Source: Cunninghamia lanceolata (Eukaryota > Streptophyta > Pinopsida > Cupressales > Cupressaceae). From it: 64,000 nt of DNA. Below, piece by piece: positions 47,453 to 58,570 of the stretch (position 1 is its first letter; every line of letters starts with the position of its first letter). The position numbers and the translations under genes were made by a program. The DNA lies in the NCBI GenBank assembly GCA_027924645.1, contig BSBN01000140.1, positions 6,082,501 through 6,146,500 of the forward strand. Direction: 5' to 3'. The notes under the pieces are model-generated. The model made no database searches and was not told the DNA's origin. It worked only from the letters and a program-made list of their open reading frames with translations.

Positions 47453-48820
47453 ATGGGCTTCCATTTGCAAGTACATTGTGCATCAACCTTTGATGAAATT
47501 ATAGAAAAAGGGGTCACTATCAAAAAATCCCTTATTGCGAAGGGTCTAGTCAAAATCTACAACAAGAATGACAATGACAAAACCTCCAATGACAAACCTA
47601 AATTTTGGGCTAAAATCAAGAACACCGTAGGAGATGGTGCTACCAATTCCAAGTACATCCAAATTGCCTCTCTTGAACCAAAAGAGACAAACGTAGTCGA
47701 AAATGTTTCTAACAATGTATTGGTCCCACCCACTCCTCCAAAGAGAATTCCTCCTAACAATCCAAAGCACCAATATACCCCCTTGGGTGAGCCACTCGAG
47801 GTTGTATTCCAAAAGTTACTCCACAACGGCATGGTTGAGTTCCCCATAACAAAACCATTTGATGAAAACAAACCTAAGCCCATGTGGTACAAAGAGAATG
47901 AATATTGTGACTACCACCACATCAAGGACCATGCCACAAACAAATGCATAAAATTAAAAAACTATGTCCAAGACCTCATTGAACACGAAGGAATCCAAAT
48001 GGAAGATCACGATAATACATCACCCAATGATGGCCTAGGTGTCTATCAAGACCTTCTTCTCCACCACAATAATAATCAAACCACATCCCAACCATCCTCC
48101 TCTAATGCTAATCCTAACAACCAAACCAACAACATCAATTACAACAATGTTCTGCCACCCTACGATAATATAGTGGGTAGAATTGATTTTGATTCTACTC
48201 ATGTTGCCACCATCAAACTCAAAAATACCACTCGCAAATGTGTTGTCACCACCCACCATGGGAGTATAACTGTGAAGGGACCATCCCCGTCCTCCACTAC
48301 CACCACTTCCCAATACAACTTCCTTTACCATCTTGGAAAGACCCCCATTCAAATCTCCATCTTGGAACTCCTTAAGACATCTGCCATCCATTGGGAAATA
48401 CTTGACAAGGCTCTCCAAGAGTCTCTTGTTCCTACCGACATACCTCCCGCCCAATTCCAAAACCTTGTCACTCAACTATCATCATCCTATCATCTCACCT
48501 TTAGTCATGCTGACATGCCACCTATTGACCCCGCACATAATAAAGCCCTTCATATTGAAGTCCAAATCACCAAGGATAATGGATCAGGCTTGAACATATG
48601 TACATTAAAATTCATAAAACTCCTTAGGTATTTAGAAAATGACTTGGAATCTTTGGTTATCTCCATCAAGGCATATGACAACACGGAGAGAGAATCTGAA
48701 GGCACTATATGCCTCCCTATCAAGGTAGGCCCACACATCAAGCCCACTCTATGTCACGTGATTGATCTTGACCTTCCATATAATCTCCTCCTAGGCCGAC
48801 CATGGTTACATGCCATGTAA
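47453..48820 (+). pseudogene. Element D gag C-terminus and aspartic protease
   Basis: Open for 455 codons. The first part continues gag. The Tat-type zinc motif reads YCDYHHIKDHATNKCIKLK (about residues 145-165). After an N/T-rich linker comes the protease with the active site KDNGSGLNICTL; DNGS is the usual Tat form of the catalytic triad. It ends with NLLLGRPWLHAM, the conserved protease end. The start given is only the first in-frame Met after a TAA; the true frame comes from upstream gag. Confidence 0.85.
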
Positions 48821-50100
48821 TATGTTCCCTCCACCTACCACCAATGCCTCAAGTTCCCTCATAACGGTGTGGAAGTCACTACCCCCACCGATCAACAACC
48901 TTTTGAATACTACAAGGCTTTATAGGTTGTTTATCATAGGCAATTCCATTGTCTGAGTACCTATGTGGATCATGTCAAAGATCCCTCATCCACTCCATCC
49001 ACATCATCATTCATGCCGCAAGTCACCATCAAACAATCACAAGCTTCCACTTCATCTTCTACCTGTGCACCTTAGAAGGTCAAGATAATACAAAAAAGGT
49101 GTGGCGAGTATGAGCTTCACAATGCCTTCCACATGGGACAGTTACCATTGTCCCCCCACTCCTATGGTCATCATCTTCAAAAGAAGGAAAAAGAAGGGCA
49201 ACACAAACTAAATGATAAAATTCCCTTTGTACCGGCACAAGTCTCTAGAGAAGAAGAAACTGAAGAAATAACTCTAAGTGATTGGCTATACCATGATGAA
49301 ACCACCCCAACACCTGTCAATCTAAAATAAATCAAAGAAAAATATCCTGTACCATTTCAAATTTGTACCAAAATGCTTTACCGTGGAATAGGACTTGGTG
49401 CCAAGGAATAAGGTGTTACAGAACTCATATCGGTTGATCCTACATCTCCCAAGAAATATGCTCGATACTTTGGTTTAGGATATGGTCCACCGACTATGAC
49501 AATCCATGGACCCGCTAAAATAGGTTCGGTATAGGTAATGGAGTCCTCTTCTAGTGTTGAAAACATCATGCAAAGTATCATCATAGCTTCATGTGAAGAT
49601 CTAGACCTTTCTTGCATCTTCCCCGACAATGCCATCTTCGTTATTGACCTCCCCCTCATTCATCTTGAACTCATTGCTTGGGATTGTCAAGGACCCTTGC
49701 CTCTCGACATATTTCTAAATGATGAGGCTCTCTCTACATTTCTAGAACTTCACAACACCTGACAGAATGACATATGCTTGCATGCTGATGCCTATTTTGG
49801 GGAAGAATAGATCCTTAGTCCAAAAAAGAAAAAGCCAAAAAATAGAAAATTGTCCCCTAGTGAAAACCTCTCTGAGGCACTTTTGGACACAAAAGAGAAA
49901 AATAAAGACATATCTCCTAGTGAAAACCTTTCTGAGGTGCTAGAAGATGAGGATCTCAATCTTCCCCCATACCATATCATTGGCAAGAGCCTCCCAACAT
50001 TTTGATTGAAGGCACACAAGAAATCAACCTTGACACACAAGAATCACCTAAGCTCACACATCTAGCAAAAATTCTCGATACAGAGGAAAAATTCAACATC
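48821..50100 (+). pseudogene. Element D linker with G-patch-like motif
   Basis: The frame after PR is broken by stops. At about 49370-49485 it reads KMLYRGIGLGAKE and then YFGLGYGPP, the G-patch-like segment known between PR and RT in Tat/Ogre elements. Open parts are at 49133-49330 and 49538-49762. A 60-bp-period repeat (SPSENLSE twice, about 49852-49940) follows. Confidence 0.7.
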
Positions 50101-50933
50101 TCCACAGTGCTTCAGGAAACACCTAATGTGTTCGCTTAGTCTTACGCCAACATGCCAAGATTGGATCCATGTTTGGTTGTTCACCATCTTGTGGTAGATC
50201 CTGATGCAAAACATGTTAAGCAGAAGCTCTATAAGATGCACCTGCAAGTCACCTTGCTCGTCAAAGAAGAGCTACAAAAATTGTTAGATATTGGCTTTAT
50301 CTGCCCTATTGATTATCTTGAATGGGTCTCCAATTTATTGTTCTAATTACTAAGAAACCTGGGGGTATTTGTTATTGTATAGACTTCTGAGACCTTAACA
50401 AAGCATGTCCAAAAGATGATTTTACACTTCCCAACATTGACATGATTGTAGATCTCATAGTAGGACATGAGATGCTCTCCCTTATGGATGGCTTCTCTAG
50501 ATATAATCAAATCAAAATCGCCCCTGAAGATCAACATAAAACAACTTTTACCTATCCTTGGGGCACATACTACTGGCAAGTCATGCGCTTTGGTCTAAAG
50601 AATGCGGGGGCAACTTATCAATGTGCAATGACTACTATCTTCCATGACATGATACATAAGATGATGGAAGACTATGTAGACTATCTCCTAGGGAAATCTA
50701 TAACCAAGGAAGAACATCTTGTGATCCTGCGACAGATCTTTGCACAGCTCAGAGAGTACAAGATTTGCCTCAACGCTAAGAAATGTGTCTTCAACATAAC
50801 ATCAAGTAAACTCTTGGGGTTCATTATCTTCCACAGGGATATCGAGGTAGATCCTGCTAAGGTCACAGCCATAATAGAAATGCCTCCTCCCAAGACACTC
50901 AAACAACTCCAAAATCTCCAAGGCAAACTATAG
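50101..50933 (+). pseudogene. Element D reverse transcriptase
   Basis: Blocks: TPNVFA-stop-SYANMP, VKQKLYKMHLQVTLLVKEEL, LEWVSN, then a one-base frame change near 50335, ITKKPGGICYCIDF-stop-DLNKAC and an open stretch from 50442 (LMDGFSRYNQIKIAPEDQHK, TFTYPWGTYYWQVMRFGL, NAGATYQ). The catalytic box is YVDYLL, where the second Asp of YVDD is Tyr, so RT is inactive. The 3' part LLGFIIFHRDIEVDPAKV is the thumb. Confidence 0.88.
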
Positions 50934-51520
50934 GCTATATGAAGCTTCATCGCCCAACTTGTAGACAAATACCATCCTTGTGCCCATTTACTTCGTAAGG
51001 ATGTTCATTTTAAATTGGACCACAATTGTCAGTAGGCATTCGACTGCATCAAGGAGTATCTTGCTTCACCACTGGTCATAATGGTGCCTATCCCTAGAAA
51101 TTCCCTATTATTATATATATCAGCAACTTCAGTAGCACTGGGGGCTCTCTGAGCACAACAGGATGATACTGGCCGTGAGAGAGCTATATACTACATCAGT
51201 AGGACTTTAGTTGGATATGAGCTTAACTACACCCCCATGGAATGCGCACATCTAGCTGTCATTTTTTGCTCTCAAAAGTTATGACACTACATGCTAAGTC
51301 ATTCTATCAAGCTCATATCTAAGGTTGACCCCCTTAAATACCTCCTTTCCAGGACCATACTCATAGGAAGAATGGCAAAATGGGTCATGTTGTTGAGCAA
51401 ATTTGATATTGAGTATGTTGACATGAAAGTAATCAAAGGACAAGTTGTAGTAGATCAACTGGCCGAAGCACCCCTCATAGATTATCAACCACTATCCATA
51501 GACTTCCCAGATGAGTCCAT
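50934..51520 (+). pseudogene. Element D RNase H (RH)
   Basis: Broken frame: AHLLRKDVHFKL, CQ-stop-AFDCIKEYL, LYISATSVALGAL, RERAIYYISRTLVGYELNY and KYLLSRTILIGRMAKWVMLL, then FDIEYVDMKVIKGQVVVDQL. The first Asp of the RH triad is replaced (YISATS for the usual DASxxA). Three or four stops occur. Confidence 0.8.
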
Positions 51521-52045
51521 CCTCACCATGATAGAATCAACAAATTGGAAACTATACTTTGATGGATCCTTTACTAATCACGGTTTAGGAGCAAGGATAC
51601 TATTGGTGACCCCACAAAGCAATTACATCCCCAAAGCTTATAGATTTGCTTTCCCCTATAGAAACAACGTAGCTAAATATGAAGCTCTGATCATTGATCT
51701 CAAAATAGTTGTGCAATGGAATATCTCACATCTACAGGTCTATGGAGACTCTTAGTTGATCATCAAACAAGTGAATGATGAGTTTCTCACAAAGGATGAT
51801 AAGCTAGTGCCCTATAAATAAATGGTTGATGAATACAAATTGTTATTCACCTACATACAGTTTGAGCAGGTACCTCGCCTTCACAACAAATTAGCTGATG
51901 CTATGGCTGCTATCAGTTCCCTTCTGGATATGCCTCATGACAGCCATCAATGTGAGTTTCTTGTGGAACAACTCTTAATGCCAGCATATCGTGTCACTGA
52001 GTCAGAATTCATTTGTGAGATTGTTGGTCCAGAAAATCCCTAGTA
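51521..52045 (+). pseudogene. Element D archaeal-type RNase H (aRH)
   Basis: Reads NWKLYFDGSFTNHGLGARIL (Asp), NNVAKYEALIIDL (Glu), LQVYGDS-stop-LIIKQV (Asp; TAG where Gln is usual) and RLHNKLADAMAAISSLL (last Asp). It stands between RH and integrase, the standard Tat position. Confidence 0.85.
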
Positions 52046-52194
52046 CCACGAAATTTACACTTACCTCCAATATCACACTTTCCCTCCTGAATCCACCCGC
52101 AAATAACAAATACCACTCATTTACCAAGCCACACACTACATTATTCTCGCCGATATCCTCTATCATCGAAGCTATGATGGCACTCTTCTTTGAT

Positions 52195-53297
52195 GCTTAA
52201 ACATGGAAGAAGTTTCTCTTACCTTACACAAAGTCCATGCAGGTATCTATGGAGCACACACAAGTGGGATTGTCCTAGCCAAGAACCTCTTGCGTATAGG
52301 ATATTAATGGCCTACTATGGAACATGATGCATGTGAGTACGTGAAAAAGTGCAAACCCTATTAGCAACTTGGAGATCTCATTCACGCTCCTTCTCAGGCA
52401 TTGCAAACTATTACTACACCATGGCCTTTCTCTCAGTGGGACCTAGATCTTGTTGGAAAAATCCACCCATCCTCCTTTGATGGATAGAAATTCATTATCA
52501 CCGCCACATAATATTTCACTACGTGGGTAGAAGCCACCCCCCTCACTTTCACCATAGGAAACCAAATTGCTAAGTTCATCCTTTACCATATCATCTGTTG
52601 TTATGGTATCCCATCTGCCATTGTCACTGATAGTAGTAAACCTTTCAAAAACCATGATATTCAAGACCTTTGTGAACAATTCCAAATTCAACATCATTGG
52701 TCCACTCCATACTACCTGCAAGGTAATAGGCAGGCTGAGGCAACTAATAAAACTCTACTCAAAATCCTCAAGAAAGTTGTTAATGAAACTGGTAGTGATT
52801 GGCACCTCCATATCCAACCCACCCTCTGGGCCTATCACACTAGTATCTGCACACCCACAGGAGCTACACCATATTCCCTTGTCTTTGGAGTAGAAGCCAT
52901 CCTACCAATCGAGATTGAATTTCCCTTCTTGCGCATCTCCTTATGTAATGCCATTACTGATGAAGAATACAATGTTGCATGCCTCCAAGAGATTGAGTTG
53001 TTTGATGAAAGACACCTTAACACCCTCAATCACCTCCAAGCATACCAAAATTAGCTTCATAGATCCTATAACAAGAAAATCCATGCTAGGAAGTTTGCAG
53101 TAGGAGATCTGGTCCTAAAGGAAAATCAAAGGAATCTATTTGAGCGAGAAAAGAGAGGAAAATTTGATCCTAATTGGCTAGGACCCTACATTGTCACTAC
53201 AAAGTATGGCTCTGGGGCATACTACCTCTCCACCCTTGAAGGAGAAGAACTTGATGAGCCCATGAATATCATTCACTTGAAGCAATTTCATAGTTAG
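52195..53297 (+). pseudogene. Element D integrase
   Basis: Blocks: AGIYGAHTSG (zinc part), SQWDLDLVGKIHPSS (Asp), ATPLTFTIGNQIAKFI, CYGIPSAIVTDSSKPF (Asp), YLQGNRQAEATNKTLLKIL (Glu), LWAYHTSICTPTGATPYSL, KIHARKFAVGDLVLKEN and FDPNWLGPYIVTTKYGSGAY, with the end NIIHLKQFHS and stop at about 53297. The triad is present. Stops replace Gln or Glu at several places. Confidence 0.85.
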
Positions 53298-55389
53298 TCC
53301 GCTAAATACACTATGGCAAAAATACAAAAAAAATCAAAAAATATAAAAATTCCAAAAAATAGTAAAGAGAAATAATCTATCCTATGGTGAAAACCACTCC
53401 TTGTGGTGCCTTGGATAAGTACCATGATGAAAACCTACTTGTAGGTGTCATGTGTAGGTTCAATCCAGATCCATTTTTTGAACCACCTTCCTATCTTCAT
53501 CTACATTATCCACTCCACCTATCCCCTCGTATGAGCTTTAGAATTAACCCATCATCTGAGCTTCCATTTTCTATGATTCGCAAGACATATCTCATCTCCC
53601 AATTACTTAATTTCCATCTTTCCGCATCACCATTACATCACTCACTTGACCCTCCTATTCATCCATAACCTTGGTCCCTTTAATGTTTTCACCACGTCAC
53701 CTCCTTTACTACACCAACACCATTCCCTACCTATCATAGTTTTTACACCATGCTACCCATCGACCAATTGACATCCACATCCACTAAACCATATCTCATC
53801 ATTCCACATGAACCAACCCCTATCCTTACATCATCAAGACTCCCAGAACTACATATCATCATCACCCGCATTGTCATGTGCCTTGATCATGTGGATATAG
53901 GGTATGTAGGCAGTCTGGAATATGAAGGAAGTATCCAGTATGTAGGTACATACGATGCACCCATCCAACCCATTTGGATGATCCCACTTTTCTAAGCTTG
54001 TTGATTACACTTGACCTATGATCAATATACGTGCTGGGCATCTAATCAAAACATAATACTCTCACGAAAAATCTTTCTGCAATATATTGGCTTTTTCATA
54101 ACTAGCAGCATGTATCCCTTCGCCTATCCTTAGTTTAGTTTAATCCATCATCAATTCTTGTCTTAGGATGCATCCTTCCTATAATGGACAAAATCATCAA
54201 TCCTGCATCCATCCTTTAGCAAGAGATACAATGGTTGTGTGTTTTGGGTCAGTCAGTCTTTTGGTCTTTGATTTTTATTTTATGCATCATTCTTGGACTA
54301 TGTCATAGTTGCCTTGATCTCATCATATCATGGCATGTGGAGAATTGTCTAGAATGGGACATAGTCATTGCTTTCATATGTCATGCTTGTGGAAGGTTCT
54401 CATTACTCCATATTAGTATTCATACCTCATGGATCATAAGGTCAGTTCTAGCATATTGTTCCACTTCTACATCTAAGGTTCATCATACCTTTGGTGTATT
54501 AAGGACTTATGCTATGAGGCCCCTTCCCTCTTCTAGACAAGGTTGTACTATTATGGGCCAGAATGGGTTCATCCTATTGATTGCAAAGTCAAGTCCTATG
54601 CATGGATGCCTTGTCACCTTGGTTCCATATACCCTAGTGCATAACATCCTATGCTATATCAATAGCAGTATTCAATTTTTATTATTATTGGCAGAATATC
54701 TTAATATGATGAAGTTCCTTGCATTTACATATACCCTCATCACCCCATCTCCCTATTATTGCTTCAAGATTCACTACACAATTACATATCCATTCCCCCT
54801 ACTTTCTACTATCCACTACTTCCCTACCTCTTTGTGACCATTTTCATGGTCCTATTGATGTATCATGATCACTTGTCACCCTACATCACAAACATGTTAG
54901 TAGCTCATCCTGCATCATAAATACGTTAGCATATATCCACATATAACCACATAACATATATGCATATGTTTGCATCATACATAAATCCATCTATCCTAAC
55001 ATCATATGCACATGACCTCATCATACATTATCCATCCATCATAACTTGTATATGCATACACTCCATCTTGCATCCAAGCTCATGTCAAGTCATAATATCT
55101 CACATCTCAATCATCATAAACATATACATATCAAATAACATCACATATACATCATAACATCTAAATCTATCATATATACACATCCATAAATGCATCCAAT
55201 CACATATACCACAACATAAATCAATGCATCCATCCAGAAACATAGTCCATCTATCGAATAGTTCATCTCATATATATGTAGATAACAAAATGTGATTATG
55301 ATACAAAATGTGGTCCCTAGACCTGTCAAAAAATAGTACATGTATACTTCATGCCCCTAAGAGGAGTTGTCCCTACCTAACTCAACTTG
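53298..55389. other. Spacer of D between pol and the antisense gene
   Basis: No convincing frame. 54890-55330 is an A/T-rich CATCATAA/ACATATA low-complexity stretch like that at 1691-2260 of D2, where it also adjoins the 3' end of the antisense gene. Confidence 0.5.
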
Positions 55390-56886
55390 TCCTGAGTCTC
55401 TCTAATGTGGGCCCCACCATATCTTGCTGACCTACCTATCCTGGTACTGGTGGAGGTGGCATCTATGTTGCTGCTAACACTTGTGATGGAGAGGGCTATC
55501 GAACTGACCTCTCTGATCACCCTGTCCTCCTAGAACTAGAAGCCCTAGATCTACTATGGTAATTGGCTCTTTGTCCTACAAGCACTATAGCCTCATACAC
55601 TGACCTATAGTGTTCTACTTCCCTAGTGACCTCCTCTATCCACTACTGCATCACCTCCATCATCTCTCTCATCCCTAACCCCAATGCCTGACATGCCTGA
55701 TCTCTCTCTTCTACATACTGTTGTGCTAATCCTTGCAAATGTGTCACCTATGCCTGCAATCCCATAACTTGTGCCTGTATGGCGCCCATCCGTGCCAACT
55801 CTCCCTCTAACTAGACTATCTAAGCATTCTGCTACTACACCAAAGACTATAATCTTGACACATCTGCCACATCCCTAATCTATCCCTATAGTTGGGCAAC
55901 CAATCCCTCTAGCTAAACTACTTGCCCCTCTTGCTGGGCTATTTGCACCTATAACTGGGCTATCTGCTCTCATGTTTGGGCTAACTCCAATCCATCTACA
56001 TCATCACCACCAGCTGCATTACCTCAAACATCACCTCCAATATCTATATCCATCCCAGCTGCCTATACATCCTCCTCATCATCCTCATCCTCATCCTCAT
56101 CCATCCCCTCTGCCTGCCCCTCATCCTCATCCTCATCATCATCATCATCATCATCCTCATGCTCATCACCATCGTCATCATCCTCATCATCATCATCATC
56201 ATCACCTGCATCCTCATTGTCATCATCATCTTCCTTCTCTCCTGCTGTCTCCACTAGCATTGCAAACCCTATGGGCACTATGAGTCTCACTGGCCTCTAT
56301 TGAGCCCACCACTCATCATATGCTACCATAGTCCCTACATCCACTACATTCCATCTATCATCCCATACCTATGGATGAAGCCCCTCAAACTCTACTATGA
56401 CCATCTGTGCGTCAGGCACTAGTCCCCACTACTGTTGATCATCTTGTATCTATGCAAACCTCACCTCCACCTGTGGCACATCCTGCACTAACCCAAACTG
56501 TCGCTGCACCCACTCTGGCAGGTATCTATCTATGATCAGATCTCTATCTATCCCATTAGGTACCATGACTGCATCGCATACCCTAGATGATCCTCATCGT
56601 TTGACCACCTCTCCACCTCCCTCTAACATCACCACACAAACTCCACCATCTCATCTATCACGCATCTCCAGTATCCCATATTCCCCAACTAACACTGCAT
56701 CTGATGTCCTCTGTATGCATAAACAAATGGCTAGTGTTGTGGCCCATCTCTCACTGTAAGTGGCTGAGTCACTGGAATATGCTCCCAGGCCCAGATATGC
56801 AAAAATGTCACCCCACAACCCAAGCTCTCTGACCACCTGTATACCACTAAATACATGTCATGATACAAATGGGCTAGTATACATGG
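55390..56886 (-). pseudogene. Antisense PMD gene of D, 3' part: PMD end, acidic linker, coiled coil, tail
   Basis: Continues the gene from 58082 after the solo LTR. It reads CILAHLYHDM and LGLWGDIFAYLGLGAY (PMD C-terminal block), then SPIGFAMLVETAGEK and a 40-residue Asp/Glu run (56230-56080). A Gln-rich coiled-coil-like part (LARMGAIQAQVMGLQA, YVEERDQACQALGLGMREMM) and an S/R-rich, P-containing tail (SRSRASSSRR, MPPPPVPG) follow. From 55980 to 55390 the frame never shifts but meets 14 TAG, two TGA and no TAA. Same order as in D2. The function is unknown. Confidence 0.75.
56080..56235 (-). repeat. CATCCTCAT/CATCAT trinucleotide repeat coding for acidic residues
   Basis: (CAT)n and CATCCTCAT runs; on the minus strand ATGATGAGGATG, read as Asp and Glu in the gene frame. 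The plus-strand His-rich frame here is only its shadow. Confidence 0.8.
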
Positions 56887-58076
56887 TGGTGCAGGGGCAC
56901 CTAACAACTCAGCTTATTTTGTTGTTTGTTTGTCATAAGGTCAAACTGACTAATTGTTGTTTTCATTTTTTTTTTGTGTGTTCAGTTGTAATAAGGGCAG
57001 TTCGTGGATATGAAGCAGTTGGCCTTCCCCTAACTTGCATGGACGGTTGATCTCCCACTGTATTGGGATAAATTGGTAGTAGATCGAACATGTGGATTTG
57101 GTTCTGAGTTCAGTTGTGTATGTTCAATTCTATGCAAAAAGAATAACAAAACTCTGTTTTGTTCATGGTGTGAAAATCTATTAACTATTGGTAGATTTCC
57201 CTTTCCTGTAACGTAGTCATTTTTGTTCTGCATGTTGTCAAAGTATGAATTGATGAAGCATTCCACTGGTGGGATTTTTGTTGAAATCAGTCGAATGGCT
57301 TTGTTGTGTACATATGTGTTTTTATTTTTTGTTCTTGTTCCTATGTATTGTGTTCTGTTTAACAGTGCAGAGAACTGGGTTGAAGGTATTGCATAGTAGG
57401 CGCCCTAGCATTTCTATGCGCTAGGGTTTAGTCAAAAGTTAGGTGAAGTGAAGTTTTGCCTAAGTGTTAGAGTATCATCGATGAGACTGGGGGTTATCGG
57501 CAGAGTATTTAGTAGTATGGGCGAAAGTAGTAGTCCGCTCGAAGAGTAGTCAGGGTGACCAAGTGCATCGGCAAAGTTTAGTGATGGTTCACCGAAATGA
57601 GAAGTCATACCAAGGTCAGTGTATCAGCATGAGTTTGATTTAGTCTTGATGAAGCCAAGTTCAACCATCAGCATATCGGCAGAGCCCTGTAGAAGTTCAC
57701 CGATAGTGTTTGTCTTTCCAACGATAGTGGTAGTATCGGCCACTAGATCATTGAGTCTCGCCGATAGTTGAACTGATAGTTGAACAGTTTGAGAGGTTTG
57801 GAAGTTCAAAGGTTCAACGGGTTCAACAGTTCAACAAGGTTCAACAGGTTCAATGGTTCATGTGGTTCAATGGTTCAACAGCTAAAGGTTTAACAAGGTT
57901 CAATGGGTTCAACAGTTCAACAGGTTCGATGGGTTCAAAGGTTCGATGGGTTCAACGGTTCAAGACCGTTCGAAGATTCAAACTAGTTCAACCGGTAAAG
58001 GAGTTCAATGGTTCAACCGGTTCAATAGTTCATAATTTGATCTTTTTTGTTCACTTCCATTGTGCGCTTTGCATCA
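56887..58076 (+). mobile_element. Solo LTR of the element-B family, inserted in the antisense PMD gene
   Basis: 1190 bp beginning TGGTGCAGGGGCACC and ending CTTTGCATCA, the same ends as B's LTRs, with a perfect 5-bp duplication CATGG at 56882-56886 and 58077-58081. It shares the ATCGGC/CCGAT words of B's LTR (57490-57770). No internal sequence is left, so it is the product of LTR-LTR recombination. An inverted repeat CCCTAGC..GCTAGGG lies at 57403-57426. Confidence 0.9.
57795..58035. repeat. GGTTCAA minisatellite inside the solo LTR
   Basis: About 20 units of 8-11 bp (ggttcaaca, ggttcaatg, ggttcgatgg and similar) in a row near the LTR 3' end. Confidence 0.85.
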
Positions 58077-58081
58077 CATGG

Positions 58082-58570
58082 GCCCCAGGTACAAACCACT
58101 CCATCAGTCAGCATCCGATGTAATACCTCCCCCAATCCACAAGGAATCTGCAGGCTCTCCTGTTAGGAACCAATGTCCCTATTATCAACCCTGCCAAAAA
58201 TAGAGCCAATGAATCCAAACCCCTCTCCATCATCAACTAATATATCATCACTATCCTATCTACTATGTATGGTGCCTTCCTTGGGGCAAACACCTGGTCC
58301 AAGTACTCTCTCCCGTGTCCATGCTGATAAACCACTCTCTCTCCATGAAGAGGGACTCGTAGAATCCTCCGCACATCCTCTAATGTGATAATTGCCTCCC
58401 CTGTCAGAAATAGGAAGACGCAACACTTCACCTGATATCGCTCCACCATTGATGTCATTATCACTCTGTCAGCACAAATCTGGGTCATATATGCAATGTG
58501 ATCTAGCCCAAGCACCCCTAGCACGAACCTGTAGGCCCAGTCTAGCTCCTCCCAGAGCCTGAATGTGGGC
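58082..58570 (-). pseudogene. Antisense PMD gene of D, 5' part: N-terminal PMD
   Basis: Read from about 58570: LWEELDWAYRFVLGVLG, LDHIAYM, VIMTSMVERYQV, FLTGEAIITLEDVRRILR, VPLHGERVVY, then after TAG LAGLIIGTLV and RRACRFLVDWGRYY up to the duplication at 58081. It aligns block by block with the PMD of plant MAIN/MAIL-type proteins and of D2. Only two stops (TAG, TGA) occur and no frameshift. No start codon with context could be fixed; the first Met in the open part is 58524. Confidence 0.8.

Noticed and set aside
54235..54837. 200-codon plus-strand frame in the D spacer, Cys/Ile/Leu-rich
   Set aside because: Long by chance in T/C-rich sequence; no gag, env or other domain recognised, and no clear counterpart in D2.
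55972..56283. His/Pro-rich 103-codon plus-strand frame
   Set aside because: Complement of the CATCCTCAT repeat that codes for the acidic linker on the minus strand.
57403..57426. Inverted repeat CCCTAGC..GCTAGGG considered as a terminator or MITE end
   Set aside because: Arms of 7 bp within an LTR, no duplication around it; likely chance or a minor LTR hairpin.
57868..57960. GGTTCGA words considered as parts of tRNA genes
   Set aside because: No A box, anticodon arm or acceptor stem could be found; they belong to the GGTTCAA array.
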